From NCBI RefSeq assembly GCF_027887165.1, contig NC_077227.1, positions 83,350,930 through 83,414,929 on the forward strand: 64,000 nucleotides of DNA, read 5' to 3'. The stretch's first letter is position 1. Each line of letters begins with the position of its first letter. This DNA comes from Monodelphis domestica (Eukaryota > Chordata > Mammalia > Didelphimorphia > Didelphidae). Of this stretch, positions 22,901-34,985 are shown piece after piece. The position numbers and the translations under genes are program-made. The notes under the pieces were generated by a model, which searched no databases, was not told the origin of the DNA, and saw only the letters and a program-made list of their open reading frames with translations.

Positions 22901-23589
22901 GGTTTGGTCTTGTGGAAGACAAAATAGTAACCCTACTAGTTTCAAAGAGAGAAATGTCCCAAGTGAGTGGGCTATTAACTATAGAGGCTGAGAGGAAACT
23001 TTCTTCTAACAAAAGGAAATACCATCTATCAGCTAGATAGAAAGGATTTTCTTTCCCAAACAGGTTGGATCATAAACTTTAGGCCAAAGGAAAGGAACAA
23101 CTATTGGTGTTAACAAATGTTCTTTCAGTCTCTCGAAGTAGAAATGTAAAGGCTTCTTTCCACCATGGGGCTAGACTATCCAATGCTGAATTCTATCTTC
23201 TCAAGTATATATAGCAATGCCTTCAGGAAAGGAAAGGTTTAAGAAAGGAAGAGGGAACAGGTGACATTAAAGTCAAGCATTTGGATAAGTCTTAAGAATA
23301 GCCCTGCAATTTAAGACACCAGGATTAAGTAAGTAGGCCTTATCCTTTGTGGCAGACATGATTTAGTAGAAAGAAACTATTTGAAGAATGATCCTTGAGG
23401 GGGCATAAAAACACAGATGCCACGATGGCTAGAGAAGTTACCTAAGGGTCATATTAATGTCTCATTGGAAAAAGTTTTTGAAGAATCCATTCAAAAAGTG
23501 AAAAAGTTAGAGACTGATGGAAACTTTAAAGCTTCAGCACTAATTTAGACTAAGCTAAAGGCTAATACATTGTAATTTGTAAATATAGA

Positions 23590-23680
23590 AACCTAAAATC
23601 TTAAGAATTAGAAGGAATCTTAGAATTCATGTAATCCATTCTTCCACTCAAATCTTTTCAAGATACCTGGTAAACTGTCA
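23590..23680 (-). repeat. MIR-type fragment (antisense)
   Basis: 'agaaggaatcttagaattca' and 'tgtaatccattcttccactc' resemble the antisense MIR 5' region. Short and weak. Confidence 0.4.
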
Positions 23681-23829
23681 CCTGGCCTTTGAATTCAATA
23701 TGTAAATACATGTTTGAATTCAAATATGTAAAGCTTCTTAATAACTGATAATACAAAAGTAAACTTCAGAACAGAAACAGATATGCTATTGAAGGTGGAG
23801 AAGGAATAAACACAAAGAACACAGCAAAG

Positions 23830-24620
23830 GTACCAAAAGAGAAAGGAAAAAGACATGGCAGTGCAGATTCAAAAGAACTGAAATGATGGGTTGAAGTTGC
23901 CAAGATTAAATTTCACAGGGGTAAGTGTACAGTCTTAAGTCTTCACAAATAAAAGATGGGGGTAGCATTAATGATAAGAGTTTCACCTAAAGAAGATCTG
24001 GACCTTTTAAGTGGATTCCCAAGCTCAGAGAGAGTTTTTTGCTATGGCAGCAAAGAAAGTTAAAGTTATTTTAGACTGTATTAATAAAGAGATAATGCCT
24101 AGTACAAGGTAACAGTTTTGCTGAACCAGAGTTAAAAAAGATGACACCTGGGTTGTGTTCAGTTTCAGAAATTCCTTGTTTGGAAGGTCAGCAATAAAGA
24201 GAAGGAAATCCAGAAGGGCAACCAATACGATGAAAGGCCTTAAGATTAAGCCATGAAACATTCAAAGAACTAGGGAGGTTTAGCAAGGAAAAAAAATGAC
24301 TTGAGGAGAAAGAATAGTTGTTTTTAAATATCTGAATAGGTATCATATTGAAGAAAGGTCAAATATGTTCTACTCAGCCCCAGGAGGCAGAAACAAAATG
24401 AAGTTGAAAAAGAGGTAGATTTAGGCTTGCAGTAAGGCAAAACTCTAATAATCAGAGCTATCCAAAAGTGGATTCCCCCTACACCGAGAAAGCCTTCAAG
24501 AAAAGATTGTATAACAACTCAAGGAGAGTGGCCCTCTACAGACAACTGGAATATTTTATAAATTCTAGAAAAGCTATAAATCTTGGACATGAAGGGCCTA
24601 AAATATCAAAGGAAGATAAT
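23830..24620 (+). repeat. CR1/L3 LINE relic
   Basis: Long colinear match by pattern to the 3' region of CR1-type LINEs (L3): 'aatttcacaggggtaagtgt', 'cctaaagaagatctgg', 'tgctatggcagcaaagaaag', 'gggttgtgttcagtttcaga', 'tgaaaggccttaagattaag', 'gaactagggaggtttagcaa' and 'agagctatccaaaagtggat'. Very diverged, no open frame, and of early mammalian age. Confidence 0.75.
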
Positions 24621-25389
24621 AAAAGGGTCAAGGCATGAATACCCGAGCTACCTATAAAATTCACTTAGTCCTGAAACAGATGATTTACTGGAATTTAAAC
24701 ACCTGCTAAATAGACATTGATATTTCATAAGAAGCTAAACAAGCTTGCCTCAGAATTAAAACATATTTTTTTTAGTCCTTAGGAAAATTATAGTTATGTT
24801 TCTTAACTTTCTAATTTTATGACAAATATGTCAAGTTTTGTGAGAAGTCTTTATTTTTCTTTAAGAAAAAAACAAACAAATCTAATTTATGTAGGGTAGG
24901 TTTTAATTTCACATATTTTTTGTTATGTATTTGATGAGAGTTGAACCATTAAGGGATTAAGTAAATACAGAAGTGTTCGTCACTGCCCTCTTCTTCCATG
25001 TCATTTGGTTTACAAAGCCTCTTCTCTAGGCTAACTTTAAGAACAATAATTTTACTGAGTTCTTCAACTGAATTTAGAATAGAAAGTGACCAATTTCACC
25101 TCTCTATTTAGCAGTGGGATCAGCTTGCCAGAACTTTACAACAAAGGCCTGGTTTTATTCATCCACTCTATTATCATTTTTCTCTTGCCTTATGTCTAGT
25201 TCATAACTATAATTTTTATAAAGTAGCATATTATATTATACCTCTCTCCTCATGGGGCCTAAAATACAATTGGGGAAAAAAGGCCAAAAAATACGACAAC
25301 TAAACAATATAAGAAATGTAATAAATATGGGCAATTACCTGCCAAGTGAATAATATAGAATATAAGTGCTAGGAATTTTCAAAAGTCAC

Positions 25390-26215
25390 TGTTCTAGATC
25401 TGTTTCAGAAGGCTTCATTAAAAGAGGGGCTTCACTGGGTTTTAAAGGATAGGTGTGATGTAAGTAAATGAAGAAGGAAGGGCAGTAGAAGGGGAGAAAG
25501 ATAAAGAGATATATGATAAATCAGTTTGGCAAAACAGAGAAAGGGGAGAAAGTACTTAGAAACGTAGATCAGGATCAGATTTCAGAAAACTTTAAATATC
25601 AGGATAAGAGATCAAAATGCATCTGGCTGGCAATGAGGAACCACTAAAAGTTCTGGGACAAGGGAGTGTTACTTTAGGAAGATTAATCTCATAGTAATGC
25701 AGAGGACTAGAGGGAAGAGACTATAATAGCTAGGGAAATATATTAGTAGGTTTTTGTAATGTACAGACATGAAAGCATAAGAAATTATTCTGGAGGTGAT
25801 TGCCATAGGAATAGGAAGTAATGGATGGATGTGAGAGATTTAGAGAGAAAAATTGACTGGAATTGGTGATTGAATGGATAAGGTGGTGGGTTAGGATGCC
25901 AGGCACTGACGTTATTCTAGAAGATTGACTAGAAAAATGGTGTTATCATTAAAAGGGACAGGATATCAGGCTCTGAGGTAAGACGATAAAACAAATTTTA
26001 ATGATGTTGAATCTGAAGTGATATAGTAGGACATCCACATGGAAGTATCTAGAGGCAGTTAAGAGATTTGAGACTTTGGAAAAAGAGTTTGGAGCAGAAG
26101 ATATAAATTTGGGAGTTATCCCAATAGAGATGATAGTTGAAGCTATGAAAGCAAATGAACTTTCAAGAATGAGACAGAGCAGAGGGCTGAAGCCTGAGTC
26201 TTGGGTGACTTGCAT
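25390..26215 (+). repeat. Old unnamed long repeat
   Basis: 'ttcactgggttttaaaggat', 'ggcaatgaggaaccactaaa', 'aggacatccacatggaagta', 'agatataaatttgggagtta' and 'agggctgaagcctgagtctt' occur in the fixed order of a long mammalian repeat. It overlaps in part the copies at 21835, 8966 and 57265. The minus-strand open frame 25949-26215 has no family resemblance. Confidence 0.55.
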
Positions 26216-26349
26216 AGTGAGGAAAAATAATTTAACTTGACTGCTGACTTATGCTATTGAAAACATCTTAACAATAATAAAAATATCTATTTATTAAATC
26301 TTAAGATACCAAAAAGGAATACTATAGAAAACTGAATAAAATGGTGAAC

Positions 26350-26480
26350 CTGCATCACTGTCACAGCTCCATAAGTCACAGCAGTCCAATAGATAGAGCC
26401 AACCATTATTCCTGCTGCAGCAAATGGACAGGCTTTTGAGATCAGTCTATCTGCAAGATCCAAGACGTAAACAACTGGAC
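26350..26480 (-). CDS. MARCHF5: MARCHF5 exon 3
   Basis: This 131-base exon completes Gly80 and encodes residues 81-123: PVVYVLDLADRLISKACPFA, then AAGIMVGSIYWTAVTYGAVT and VMQ. The hydrophobic AAGIMVGSIYWTAVTYGA stretch is the first transmembrane segment (about residues 99-119) and anchors the ligase in the mitochondrial outer membrane just after the RING-CH domain. Acceptor 'ttattatag'; donor CAG|gttcac, which is weak at positions +3 to +6. Phase 1 in, phase 0 out, so skipping this exon would shift the frame. Reading on past the donor adds a few intronic codons, which are not part of the protein. Confidence 0.98.
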
Positions 26481-27714
26481 CTATAATAAGAAGGAAAACA
26501 AACAAAGCTTCAAAATGAAAAAGGATCTTAAAGAGTACAAAGGGAAATTTAATAATTTCTACAGGTCCAAATACATTTAAGGAACAGTGTTTTAAGACAT
26601 TAGAAGTTATATGGTAACTGATAGGAAGACAGATTTGAATATAATATCAGAAATTCTCAATCATGCACTTATTCATTTCTCTATACAACTAAATTTTATG
26701 CCAAATTTCTAATTAATGGTTGCTTTAGATTCTACTTAAAAAAACAACAACAACAAAAAACAAACCAACATCTGAGGGACTATAGGATCCCTGCCACAAA
26801 GAATACTTCCTTTTCTCTTATTTTTGAATTACTCTGGTATTTCTACCAAGCAGGAATGGCAACTCGGCTTACTCTCTCTCCCTTCCTAGTTTCTGATGAT
26901 ACTTAAAAGATTCTTTGGAATTCTCATTCTGATTACACCCAGTATTTTCTTGAATATAGTCAAGTATAGGAAAGTAGTTAGTCTGGAAGGTAAATGTTTC
27001 TTATAGCTGCAAGCCAATTTCTTTTATTTTTAGGAGTGTTGTACTTCATCATAAAAGTTTGCAGGAGAAAATACAGTATGTGGAACACAAATTATTCCAT
27101 GAAACACTGTCTTGTTTTCTTGATGATGATATAAATACTTATAGTACTCTAATATGCTATAATCCCATTATATGCCAATATAAATCCAAATATGCCTTTC
27201 ATTATGTCCTTAATTTAAACATTCAAGAACTACTTCCCTTGAAAAGCTACACGAAAGGCTAGACTTAGAGGAACACTCCTGCCTAAAAGCCCAAGTGGAC
27301 CCATATGAGTTTCTAGATCAAATATTACTGTAAAATTCCCGGCTAGGTGTGGAAGTATTGATACAGAATATATTCAAGAATATATTTTTTAAATCCTTTA
27401 AAGTTTTATGCCAAGAAACATGATAAAGTTTAATAATAATCATGTTTATTAAGTATCTATTGTGTAAAAACCTGGTACTTGGGGAAAATTTCAATGGATT
27501 ATATTAATGTGTAGGATCCACCCACTTACAAATTAAAGGTAAAGTCTATCAGAAAAAACCTTAACCAATAAAATGAAGAGACTTAACATTAGAAATATGT
27601 TGATAAAACATAGATTGAAAGAGCACTTCAGAGACAATTTATAAGTCAAATCCCTGAGCTAATGGCCTTGGGAGTCAGAAACATCGCTAGTTCCTCTACA
27701 AAGAAATGTAGCAA

Positions 27715-27990
27715 TATGCGAGGAAAAGAACATTAGATTATAGATTATTAGGAATCAGTAAGACTTGGTACCTGTCCTAGCTTTGCCATTTAAGCTATGC
27801 GATCCTGTCACAACTTCTTTGAGTCCTAGTTTTCTCATCTATAAATTTGGGATAACAATATCTGTACTGGACAGATAAAAACTGAGTCACAACTGTCAAA
27901 AAAGAGCTATTGTGAGGATAAAATGAAGTAATAATGTAAATGAAAACATTCTGAAATCTACAAAATTCTATATACTTATAAGGTGGTGTT
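27715..27990 (+). repeat. MIR-type SINE
   Basis: 'gtcctagttttctcatctat', 'agctattgtgaggataaaat' and 'tgaaaacattctgaaatcta' mark an old full-length MIR-like element in sense orientation. Confidence 0.7.
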
Positions 27991-28397
27991 ATGATTTTAA
28001 TAGGTTGGACTAACTGGGCTTATTCCCTTGAGACTTCTTTTCTGGGTCCCAGGTAACATGTGCCTGCATTTGACTGAAGTTTAAGCTACTTAAACTGCAA
28101 GCTATGACCTACAAATCAAATCTTAAAGGGCATTCAATATTGGAATTCTGAGCTATACATTGTCAATTTTTTATATTTTCAAGCAAATTTATTCCCAATT
28201 ATCAAAATATAATTTATACATACAACTAAAATTATTAAAGAAAATCACAATTAAAACAATGAAATCTAAAGTGAATTTAAAATTAAAGTACAACTGGCAA
28301 TTAAATTTGAGCACTGGGTATTAATATTTCCGTACTGATTTATTTAATTTTAAGATATTCTATATGTATTTTATTTTTCTTTTAAAATATTTATCTT

Positions 28398-28904
28398 AAA
28401 CATTCTTTTCTTTATAAAATTTGAGCTCTAAACCTGTTCCTTCCTCTTATCTCTCCCCTACAGAATAAGAAGCATGCAAAATGACATGAATTAAACATAT
28501 TAAATCATGCAAAATATATTTCTATATCAGCCATATTGCCAACAGCCTACTACCAAATAAAGAAAGCAAGATTATGCTTCAATTTTATATTCAGAGTTTG
28601 TCAGTTCTCCCTATGGAGGTGGATATTATTGTTTCATCATAAGTCTTTTGGAAATGTCTTGGATCATTGTATCGATGTATTATTCAGAGTAGCCGTCTCA
28701 GTTGATCATCATTACAACACTGCTGTTACTGTGCACAATGATTTTCTCACTTCTCTTTGCATCAGTTCATATAGGTCTTCCTGGGCGTTTTCTTAAAAGC
28801 ACAATAGAACTTCATCCCAATTATATGCCACAACTTGTTCAACCAAATTTCCAAAATGAAGTACATTTCTTCAATTTCCACTTCTTTTACCACCAAAAAA
28901 AGAG

Positions 28905-28960
<56 letters not shown>

Positions 28961-31390
28961 TTTTGGTACTTGTGGACTTTTCCTTTTCTTTGACTTCTTT
29001 TGGGTTCAGACCAAATAGTGATACTACTGGGTCAAAGCATATGCACAGTTTTAAAGCTCTTAGGCAGAGTTCCAAATTATTTTTTCAGAATTAGAGTAGT
29101 TCATAACTCCACAAACAATTTATTAGTGTACCTATTTTCCCTTAACTCCTCCAGCAATTATAATTCCTGCTAGGTGAAATGGTATGTGAGAATTGTTTTA
29201 GTTTGCATTTCTTGAATCAATTGTGATTTGGAAATTTTTTAAAAATGTATTATAGTTTTGATTTCTTTTAAAAGCTGCATGCTCATATTTTTTGGTCATT
29301 TATCGATTAGGGAATCTTATTTTTAGAAAGTTGAGTTGGTCCCTATATATCTGAGAAATGAAGCCTTACTAAGAGAAACAATGTAAAATTTTTTGGTATC
29401 ACTTCATTGCATATGGTACACTTTTTAGTAAAATGTATTTTCCTTGATTATCTTTTAAAATTAGGTCTATTTTTACTTTGTCTGAGATTATGATTACTTA
29501 TTGTTACCTTTTTTTACTTCAGTGAAATTGTGATAGTTCCTTCTTCAGCTCTAACTGTGTCTTTCTGTTTCAAAATGTATCTCTTATAAACAACATATTG
29601 TAGGAATCTAGTTTCTAATCCATTCTATCCATTTCTGTTTTATGGGCATAGATGAGTCACATTCATGGTTATGACCACTAACTATATTTCCCTTCATCTT
29701 ATTTATCTTTCTCTATTTTTATCCTGTCCCTGCTCAAAAGTCTGTTTTGCTTCTGAACATTGCCTCTCTTAACCTTCTTGCTCTTTTAATAACCCCAATC
29801 CTCATATTTCCTTTTCCCTTTCCCATCTATTTCCTATTGAAGATAGAGTTCTATACCCAAGTCAATGTTTATATTGACTTTACTTTTGGAACCAATTGCA
29901 ATGAGGATGAGATTATAGAATTACCTGCCATTCCTGAACCCCAACCTCCTCTATTCCTTTCTACTGAAAGAGTTCTTTCTTACATGCCTTTTCTGTGTAA
30001 GGAAATTTCCCCATCCTACCTAGCTCTTTCCCCACCAGAGCATTCCTCTTTTTTGAGGAGTGGGGTAGGGCAGGAATCATCCCAACATCTCTGACTTATA
30101 CTCATGACCTCTATGTAGACCCCTTCTAATAATTAGGAGGTAAAAGTATCATCTTCCCATATAGGAATGTAAATACTTAAAAACATAAATTCCTTATGAC
30201 TTCTCTTTCATGGTTATCTTTTTATGGTTCCCTTGAATCCCAAGTCTAAAGGTTAAATTTTCTATTCAGTTCTAAGTCTTTTCACGAGGAATACTTGAAA
30301 GTCCTCTATTTCATTAAATTATCACATTCTTTCACTTAGAGGATTATAGTTAATTTAGTTGGAAAGGTTTTTCTTGGTTGTAGTCCTCCCTTCTTTCCCC
30401 CTGAATATTGTATTCTAAGCTGCCTCTTTAATATGAAAGCTGCTAAATCTTGTGTGATTCTGACTAAGGTTCCAAGATAATCGAATTGATTTTGTTTGTT
30501 TTTTTTTTCCTGGCTGACTGCAATATTATATCCTTGAACTGAGAGCTCTAGAATTTGGCTATAATGTTCCTGGGAGTTTTCCTTTTGTAATCTCTTTCAG
30601 GAGGTGATCAGTGGATTCTTTCAATTTCTATTTCACCCTCTAAATTTACAATATTGGGACAGTTTTCCTTAATAGTTTCTTGAAATATGTGTATCCATTT
30701 TTCCAAGCTGTTCATTCTTTTCATAATTTTCTTGTTTCATGTATTTCTTTTCCCAAAACTTCCTCTACTACTCATTTCTTTAATTCTTCTAGAAATCTTT
30801 GCTGAACTTGGATCCAATTAGCTTTTTTTTTTTAAGCTTTGGTTGTAGTAGTTTTTACACTGTTGTTTTCTACTGAGTTTGTTTCTCAGTCTTCTCTATC
30901 ACTAGTAGTTTTTTATGGTTGTTATTTTTATTTCCCCAGACTCTTTCTTGATTTTGAACTTTATATTAAAAAGTTAGGTTCTGCTCAACTTGAGATGGGG
31001 AGGCACTGTTCCACCTTCAGGGTTTTTCATGCTCCTGTTTTCAGAACTAGTTCTAGGGTTTTCACGTTTTCTGTACTTGGTGTGTCACTTATAATGCGTT
31101 TCCAACAAGTCTGTTTAACCTCCTTATAATCTCTAGAATAAGAGTTACTGAAGCTGCTGCTGCTGGTGCTTCACACAGACACAGACACCCCCACTCCCAC
31201 CCTATGTCACAGATCTCTCTTTATGACTTCCTAAGTTTTTTTAGTCTGGAAGAATATCTCACCCAGATTTTTTGTTGGCTTTGCTTCTCCAAAATTTTAT
31301 TTGAGGAAATATTTAAAAGTTGTTTGGAGGTAAATATTGGGAGAGTACAGCTGGGTTGTTAGCTGTCCTCAGTCATCTTGACTCTGCCCT
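28398..31390 (-). mobile_element. L1/HAL1-type LINE lacking most of ORF2
   Basis: Antisense L1 3'UTR and ORF2 C-terminal text (28400-29340: 'gtggatattattgtttcatc', 'cccaattatatgccacaact') is followed, without most of ORF2, by text shared with half-L1 elements ('acaacatattgtaggaatct', 'ggttatgaccactaactata'). Then come the ORF1 region ('gaggtgatcagtggattctt', 'tttcctggctgactgcaata') and a 5' end 'ctcagtcatcttgactctgc'. An imperfect target duplication is possible (aatatttatctt at 28386-28397; aatattatttctt at 31391-31403). Broken and old. Confidence 0.6.
28908..28952 (+). repeat. (TA)n microsatellite followed by oligo-T
   Basis: About 45 bases of pure alternating TA, then twelve T. It lies in the L1 at 28398-31390 and is likely polymorphic. 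It accounts for the IYIYIY run in overlapping open frames. Confidence 0.95.
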
Positions 31391-32604
31391 AATATTATTT
31401 CTTCCAACAGAATCTTGCTCCAATGATACTAACTGTTGTGGAGGTAGATTTAGGTTCTCAAATGCTATTACAATATCAGCAGAGCTCAAGTTTTAGCAGA
31501 TTCTATCCATCTGAAAAAGCTCTTGAGACACTGTTGACAGAAAACCAACTAATTTAATTGGGATTGGCTGACCGGGAGAAATATGGCCATCAGCTCATGA
31601 ATTCTTTTGACCATAGCAACTCATGAAGATCATCAAAAAACTGTGAGGTGGATTAGTGGAGGATATTCACACTAATGAACTCTTGCATTTTTGAAAGTAA
31701 GTAATAATGGTAACTTAAGGCTTAGTTAATAACAATTAGGAAAAAAAAACACCTTCTGGTCTTTAAAATATGCTATCTGACTTTGTAGAGATCAACTGGA
31801 TTCTGACTAGCAGTACTTTCCCAATGACTTCCTTACTTCTTGTTAAAGCATAATCCCCATCAAAGTTCACTTACTGAAAGCCTATTCATTGCTTTTAACA
31901 AGGAAAACTTCTTTTGAACAATTTAAACTTAAAATATTTCTATATTATGTTTTTAACCAAAGTATAATTTCCCCAGAGGATATTAATTTTCCCTCAAATA
32001 TTTGAACATTTCTCTCAAATTAGTTGATTATTTCAAGCCTAGACTACAGATAAGTGAGCTGAATAGTCTCAGTGACATGTGGCATCACCAGATTTACAGA
32101 ATTAATGACAATGACCAATTCAAAGAATTTAGAGATGAATTAAGTAAAATCTTAATCTTAAAAATATATAAAGTTGCAAATATTTGTCAAATTGTTCTAT
32201 TTTTTTTCCCCCAATCCAAATAAAGATATTATGTGAATACTGTATTGGATTTATTTAATTATCTGTGTAAGGATAATCTCTGAGCTCCTAGGTTCAACAT
32301 TGCTAAGTAGGGCTCTAGGTACCTTTCTCTTTATAATCCTAAATTTTCCTAAAAAATTTCTAAAAGAAAAATTCCTAAAACTAAAATACCCTTTTCTTCA
32401 GAAGAATTTAGAAGGCTCTATCAAATCGAGTTCAAATACTGTTGGCACAAGCAAGAGGCTCACCTGAAAACAAAGGAGAAAAAACATGCCACGTCCTTGC
32501 CTCAGTTATTTTTTTCTTCATTTGGAACGAATGGCTTCTTTAAAAATCAAAACAAAAAACTAGAAGCAACAGGGTACTACGTAAAGGACACAAGACATAG
32601 GAGT

Positions 32605-32815
32605 CAAGGAAGGCATGGGTTCAAATCCTGCCTTTTTGACATTTAATAGTTATAGTATCTTGGGCAAAATTCTTAAAGATTCAGATTCCTCAGCTGTGAA
32701 ATACAGATAATAATCTATAGTATCTCCTTCACAGGATTATGAGAATAAAATGAGGTAATATATAAATTACTCTGTAAACCCTAAAGCACTCTATAATTTT
32801 CATTACTTATTCCTC
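32605..32815 (+). repeat. MIR-type SINE
   Basis: 'gcatgggttcaaatcctgcc', 'gattcctcagctgtgaaata', 'attatgagaataaaatgagg' and 'gtaaaccctaaagcactcta' follow the MIR order from head to tail. Confidence 0.8.
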
Positions 32816-33074
32816 TCAAGACCCAGAAAAGGTAATAGGAAAGAATCAGTCCTGCTATCTTTCTTTTTAGACCAAGTCTAAGTTTATCTTGGCACCCCAC
32901 AACCTGACATCCATATATACTCCATCATGACATACTTCTGTTCTTAGATAAACCAAATAATGTAAGAATAAGTTAATATTTAAAAGGAGGAGTGACTGCT
33001 TTTTAATGCAACCACAAAGTGTATGGGTTGTTTGTTCTAACCCTCATAGATAGGTTCTCTAACCTTGCCATTTG

Positions 33075-33220
33075 CTGAGTCAATAAGCAGCATCCTACTG
33101 GTATTTTATGCTTAAAACACTGTATGGGACATCATGGCAATTTAGGAAGCAAAAGTCCTTTTCTTCCAAAACTTACAACCTAATGGGGGAGAAGCACAAA
33201 TAAATTCATCTACAACTTAG
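33075..33220 (+). repeat. Old interspersed repeat of the 'caagcatttattaag' type
   Basis: 'gtcaataagcagcatcctac' begins the stretch and 'acaacctaatgggggagaag' closes it, as in the other copies listed. Diverged. Confidence 0.4.
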
Positions 33221-33234
33221 TGATAGAGATACAT

Positions 33235-33385
33235 AGAAAAAATGTGGCATAGTAGATAAGAGATGGATTCAGGGTAAGGAAGGTCAGTGGGGGCCTGTGT
33301 TCCAAGTTCTGCTGACATATCACGGCTATGTGACTATAGGAAAGTCACTTAGCCTTAGTGACCCAAACAATTAAAAAAAACAACA
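33235..33385 (+). repeat. tRNA-derived SINE fragment
   Basis: 'gtggcatagtagataagaga', 'ctatgtgactataggaaagt' and 'cacttagccttagtgaccca' resemble the head and middle of a tRNA-derived SINE. The tail is lost. Confidence 0.5.
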
Positions 33386-33559
33386 AACTAAAGAGAAGGT
33401 GCTGCTTTCAATTATAATAGGAAATTCCTTATTAGGAGTTCACTACACCAATAAGATTAAAGGTCCATAAACATTTTCAGTGTTTATGAATTTTATTACT
33501 GAATCATTTAATGTTCAAATAGTTTCCCCATTTATGTTTATAGGAACACATTACTTTAC

Positions 33560-33572
33560 NNNNNNNNNNNNN
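33560..33572. other. Assembly gap (13 N)
   Basis: Thirteen N bases. The 18 bases 'aggaacacattactttac' lie on both sides (33542-33559 and 33573-33590), so the two contig ends probably overlap and the gap is likely artificial. Confidence 0.97.
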
Positions 33573-34004
33573 AGGAACACATTACTTTACCACCCATATA
33601 TAGTATTCATGAAGAAATTTTGTGGAAATACATTTGTACATTTAACAATTTAAAATATACTAAGGAAGCCAACTTTTTATAAAGCAAATAAACCACAATT
33701 ACCTAATTTTTATTTTGTATAAATCTCAATTTTTAGATTTGCTTAGAGGAAAATCATTTGACTCAATCTATTTGATAAGCTGTTTTGTCTGGTAGGGCCT
33801 GCAATATGTATAGAGGCAGTTTTAAATTTAAAGCCAATATAATCCCAAATGAAGTTCAGTTATCTATAGCCATCACACAATGGAGTCCTGACAGGCTGTT
33901 TCAAACTTATATGATGTCTCATCTGCTGGAATATGCTTGCATTACCTATATAATACTAACATCCTTCCTTTAGGTGAGGATGCGTAATTAAGAATAGCAA
34001 TATG

Positions 34005-34165
34005 ATAGAGGAGAAAGAGTGCTGGACTGGTTAGGAGGAAGTCTAAATTCTGTTTTTGGCTCTGCATTAAATAGATGGGTAACTGTGAGCAGCATACCTC
34101 TCTGGGTTTCAGTTTCCTTGGCTATAAAGAGAAGGGGAATGCACTAGGTCATTTCTAAGGGTTCC
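34005..34165 (+). repeat. MIR-type SINE
   Basis: 'gagtgctggactggttagga', 'gggtttcagtttccttggct' and 'ctaggtcatttctaagggtt' fit the MIR 5' and core regions in sense orientation. Confidence 0.7.
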
Positions 34166-34619
34166 CTCCCAACGCCTCTCCACATCCCACTCTGCCACCA
34201 ACCCACAGCTCTTAAAATAATAGTGATAGTCTAATGTAACTTCCTGATTTTTCTGAGAAAGAAAAATTCCTAGAATGTAACTTAATTCAATGAGCACACA
34301 AGTGCCTCACAAAATAATAATGTTAATGAATTTATTCTGGTCCCCAAATAGGGTTTAGTAATTCTTCTGAACATTCCAAGTTCTTGCTAGGAGACCAATG
34401 ACTAAAGGAGACACATGTCAAAGTCCTCAAGCTATTACAATTATTATTATTATTGCTATTACAATCCTTAATTTCTCTTTGAATATTAACCTGAAACTGG
34501 TCATGACTTGTAGCCCAGTTTCAAAGTGTGTAAGTGAATTAATGCTCACATTCCTAATGCCTGAATGATCTCAGAACTGCCTAGAAGTTAACCTTTTCTC
34601 CATTTATTTCCTTCTTTTG

Positions 34620-34985
34620 AGTTTTCTTTTCTTCCCTCAGCCTGCTGAGCCCTTTCACCATCATGTCCAATCTAAAATTCTATTTTTTTAATGAAGTCCT
34701 AAAGGTAGACTTACCCTGTCTGAACAAGCAAATACTACTATTGTCCCTTTACACACTACCCCCACCATAATGCACTTACCCCTTGGCTTGTACATAATGT
34801 TAGTACTTTATGTTCTTGTTCAGTATTTGCTCAGTTGTCTGAATATCCTTTATGGCTGTCCAAGTCAGCATCATCTTAGATTGTAAGCTCCCAGAGGGCA
34901 GGGGTCATGTCTGTTTAACTTGCTTTGTACAGTGCCTAGGACAGAACCATGTACAGATAGGTGCTTAATAAATGCTTTCTGATGA
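34620..34985 (+). repeat. L2 LINE 3' region
   Basis: 'cttagattgtaagctcccag', 'agggcaggggtcatgtctgt', 'acagtgcctaggacagaacc' and 'aggtgcttaataaatgcttt' form a clear L2 3' terminus. The CT-rich text before it fits the upstream L2 region. Confidence 0.8.

Larger units (their letters stand above)
21181..26349 (-). other. MARCHF5: MARCHF5 intron 3
   Basis: About 5.2 kb. It holds an old unnamed repeat (21835-22480), a SINE (22699-22900), a CR1/L3 relic (23830-24620) and a second copy of the old repeat (25390-26215). The parts between, including 22901-23590 and 24621-25390, show nothing I can name. Donor gttcac (weak), acceptor ttcacag. Confidence 0.85.

Noticed and set aside
28702-29094. 130-codon frame with an IYIYIY run as a membrane protein
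   Set aside because: The run comes from a (TA)n microsatellite inside an L1-derived element.
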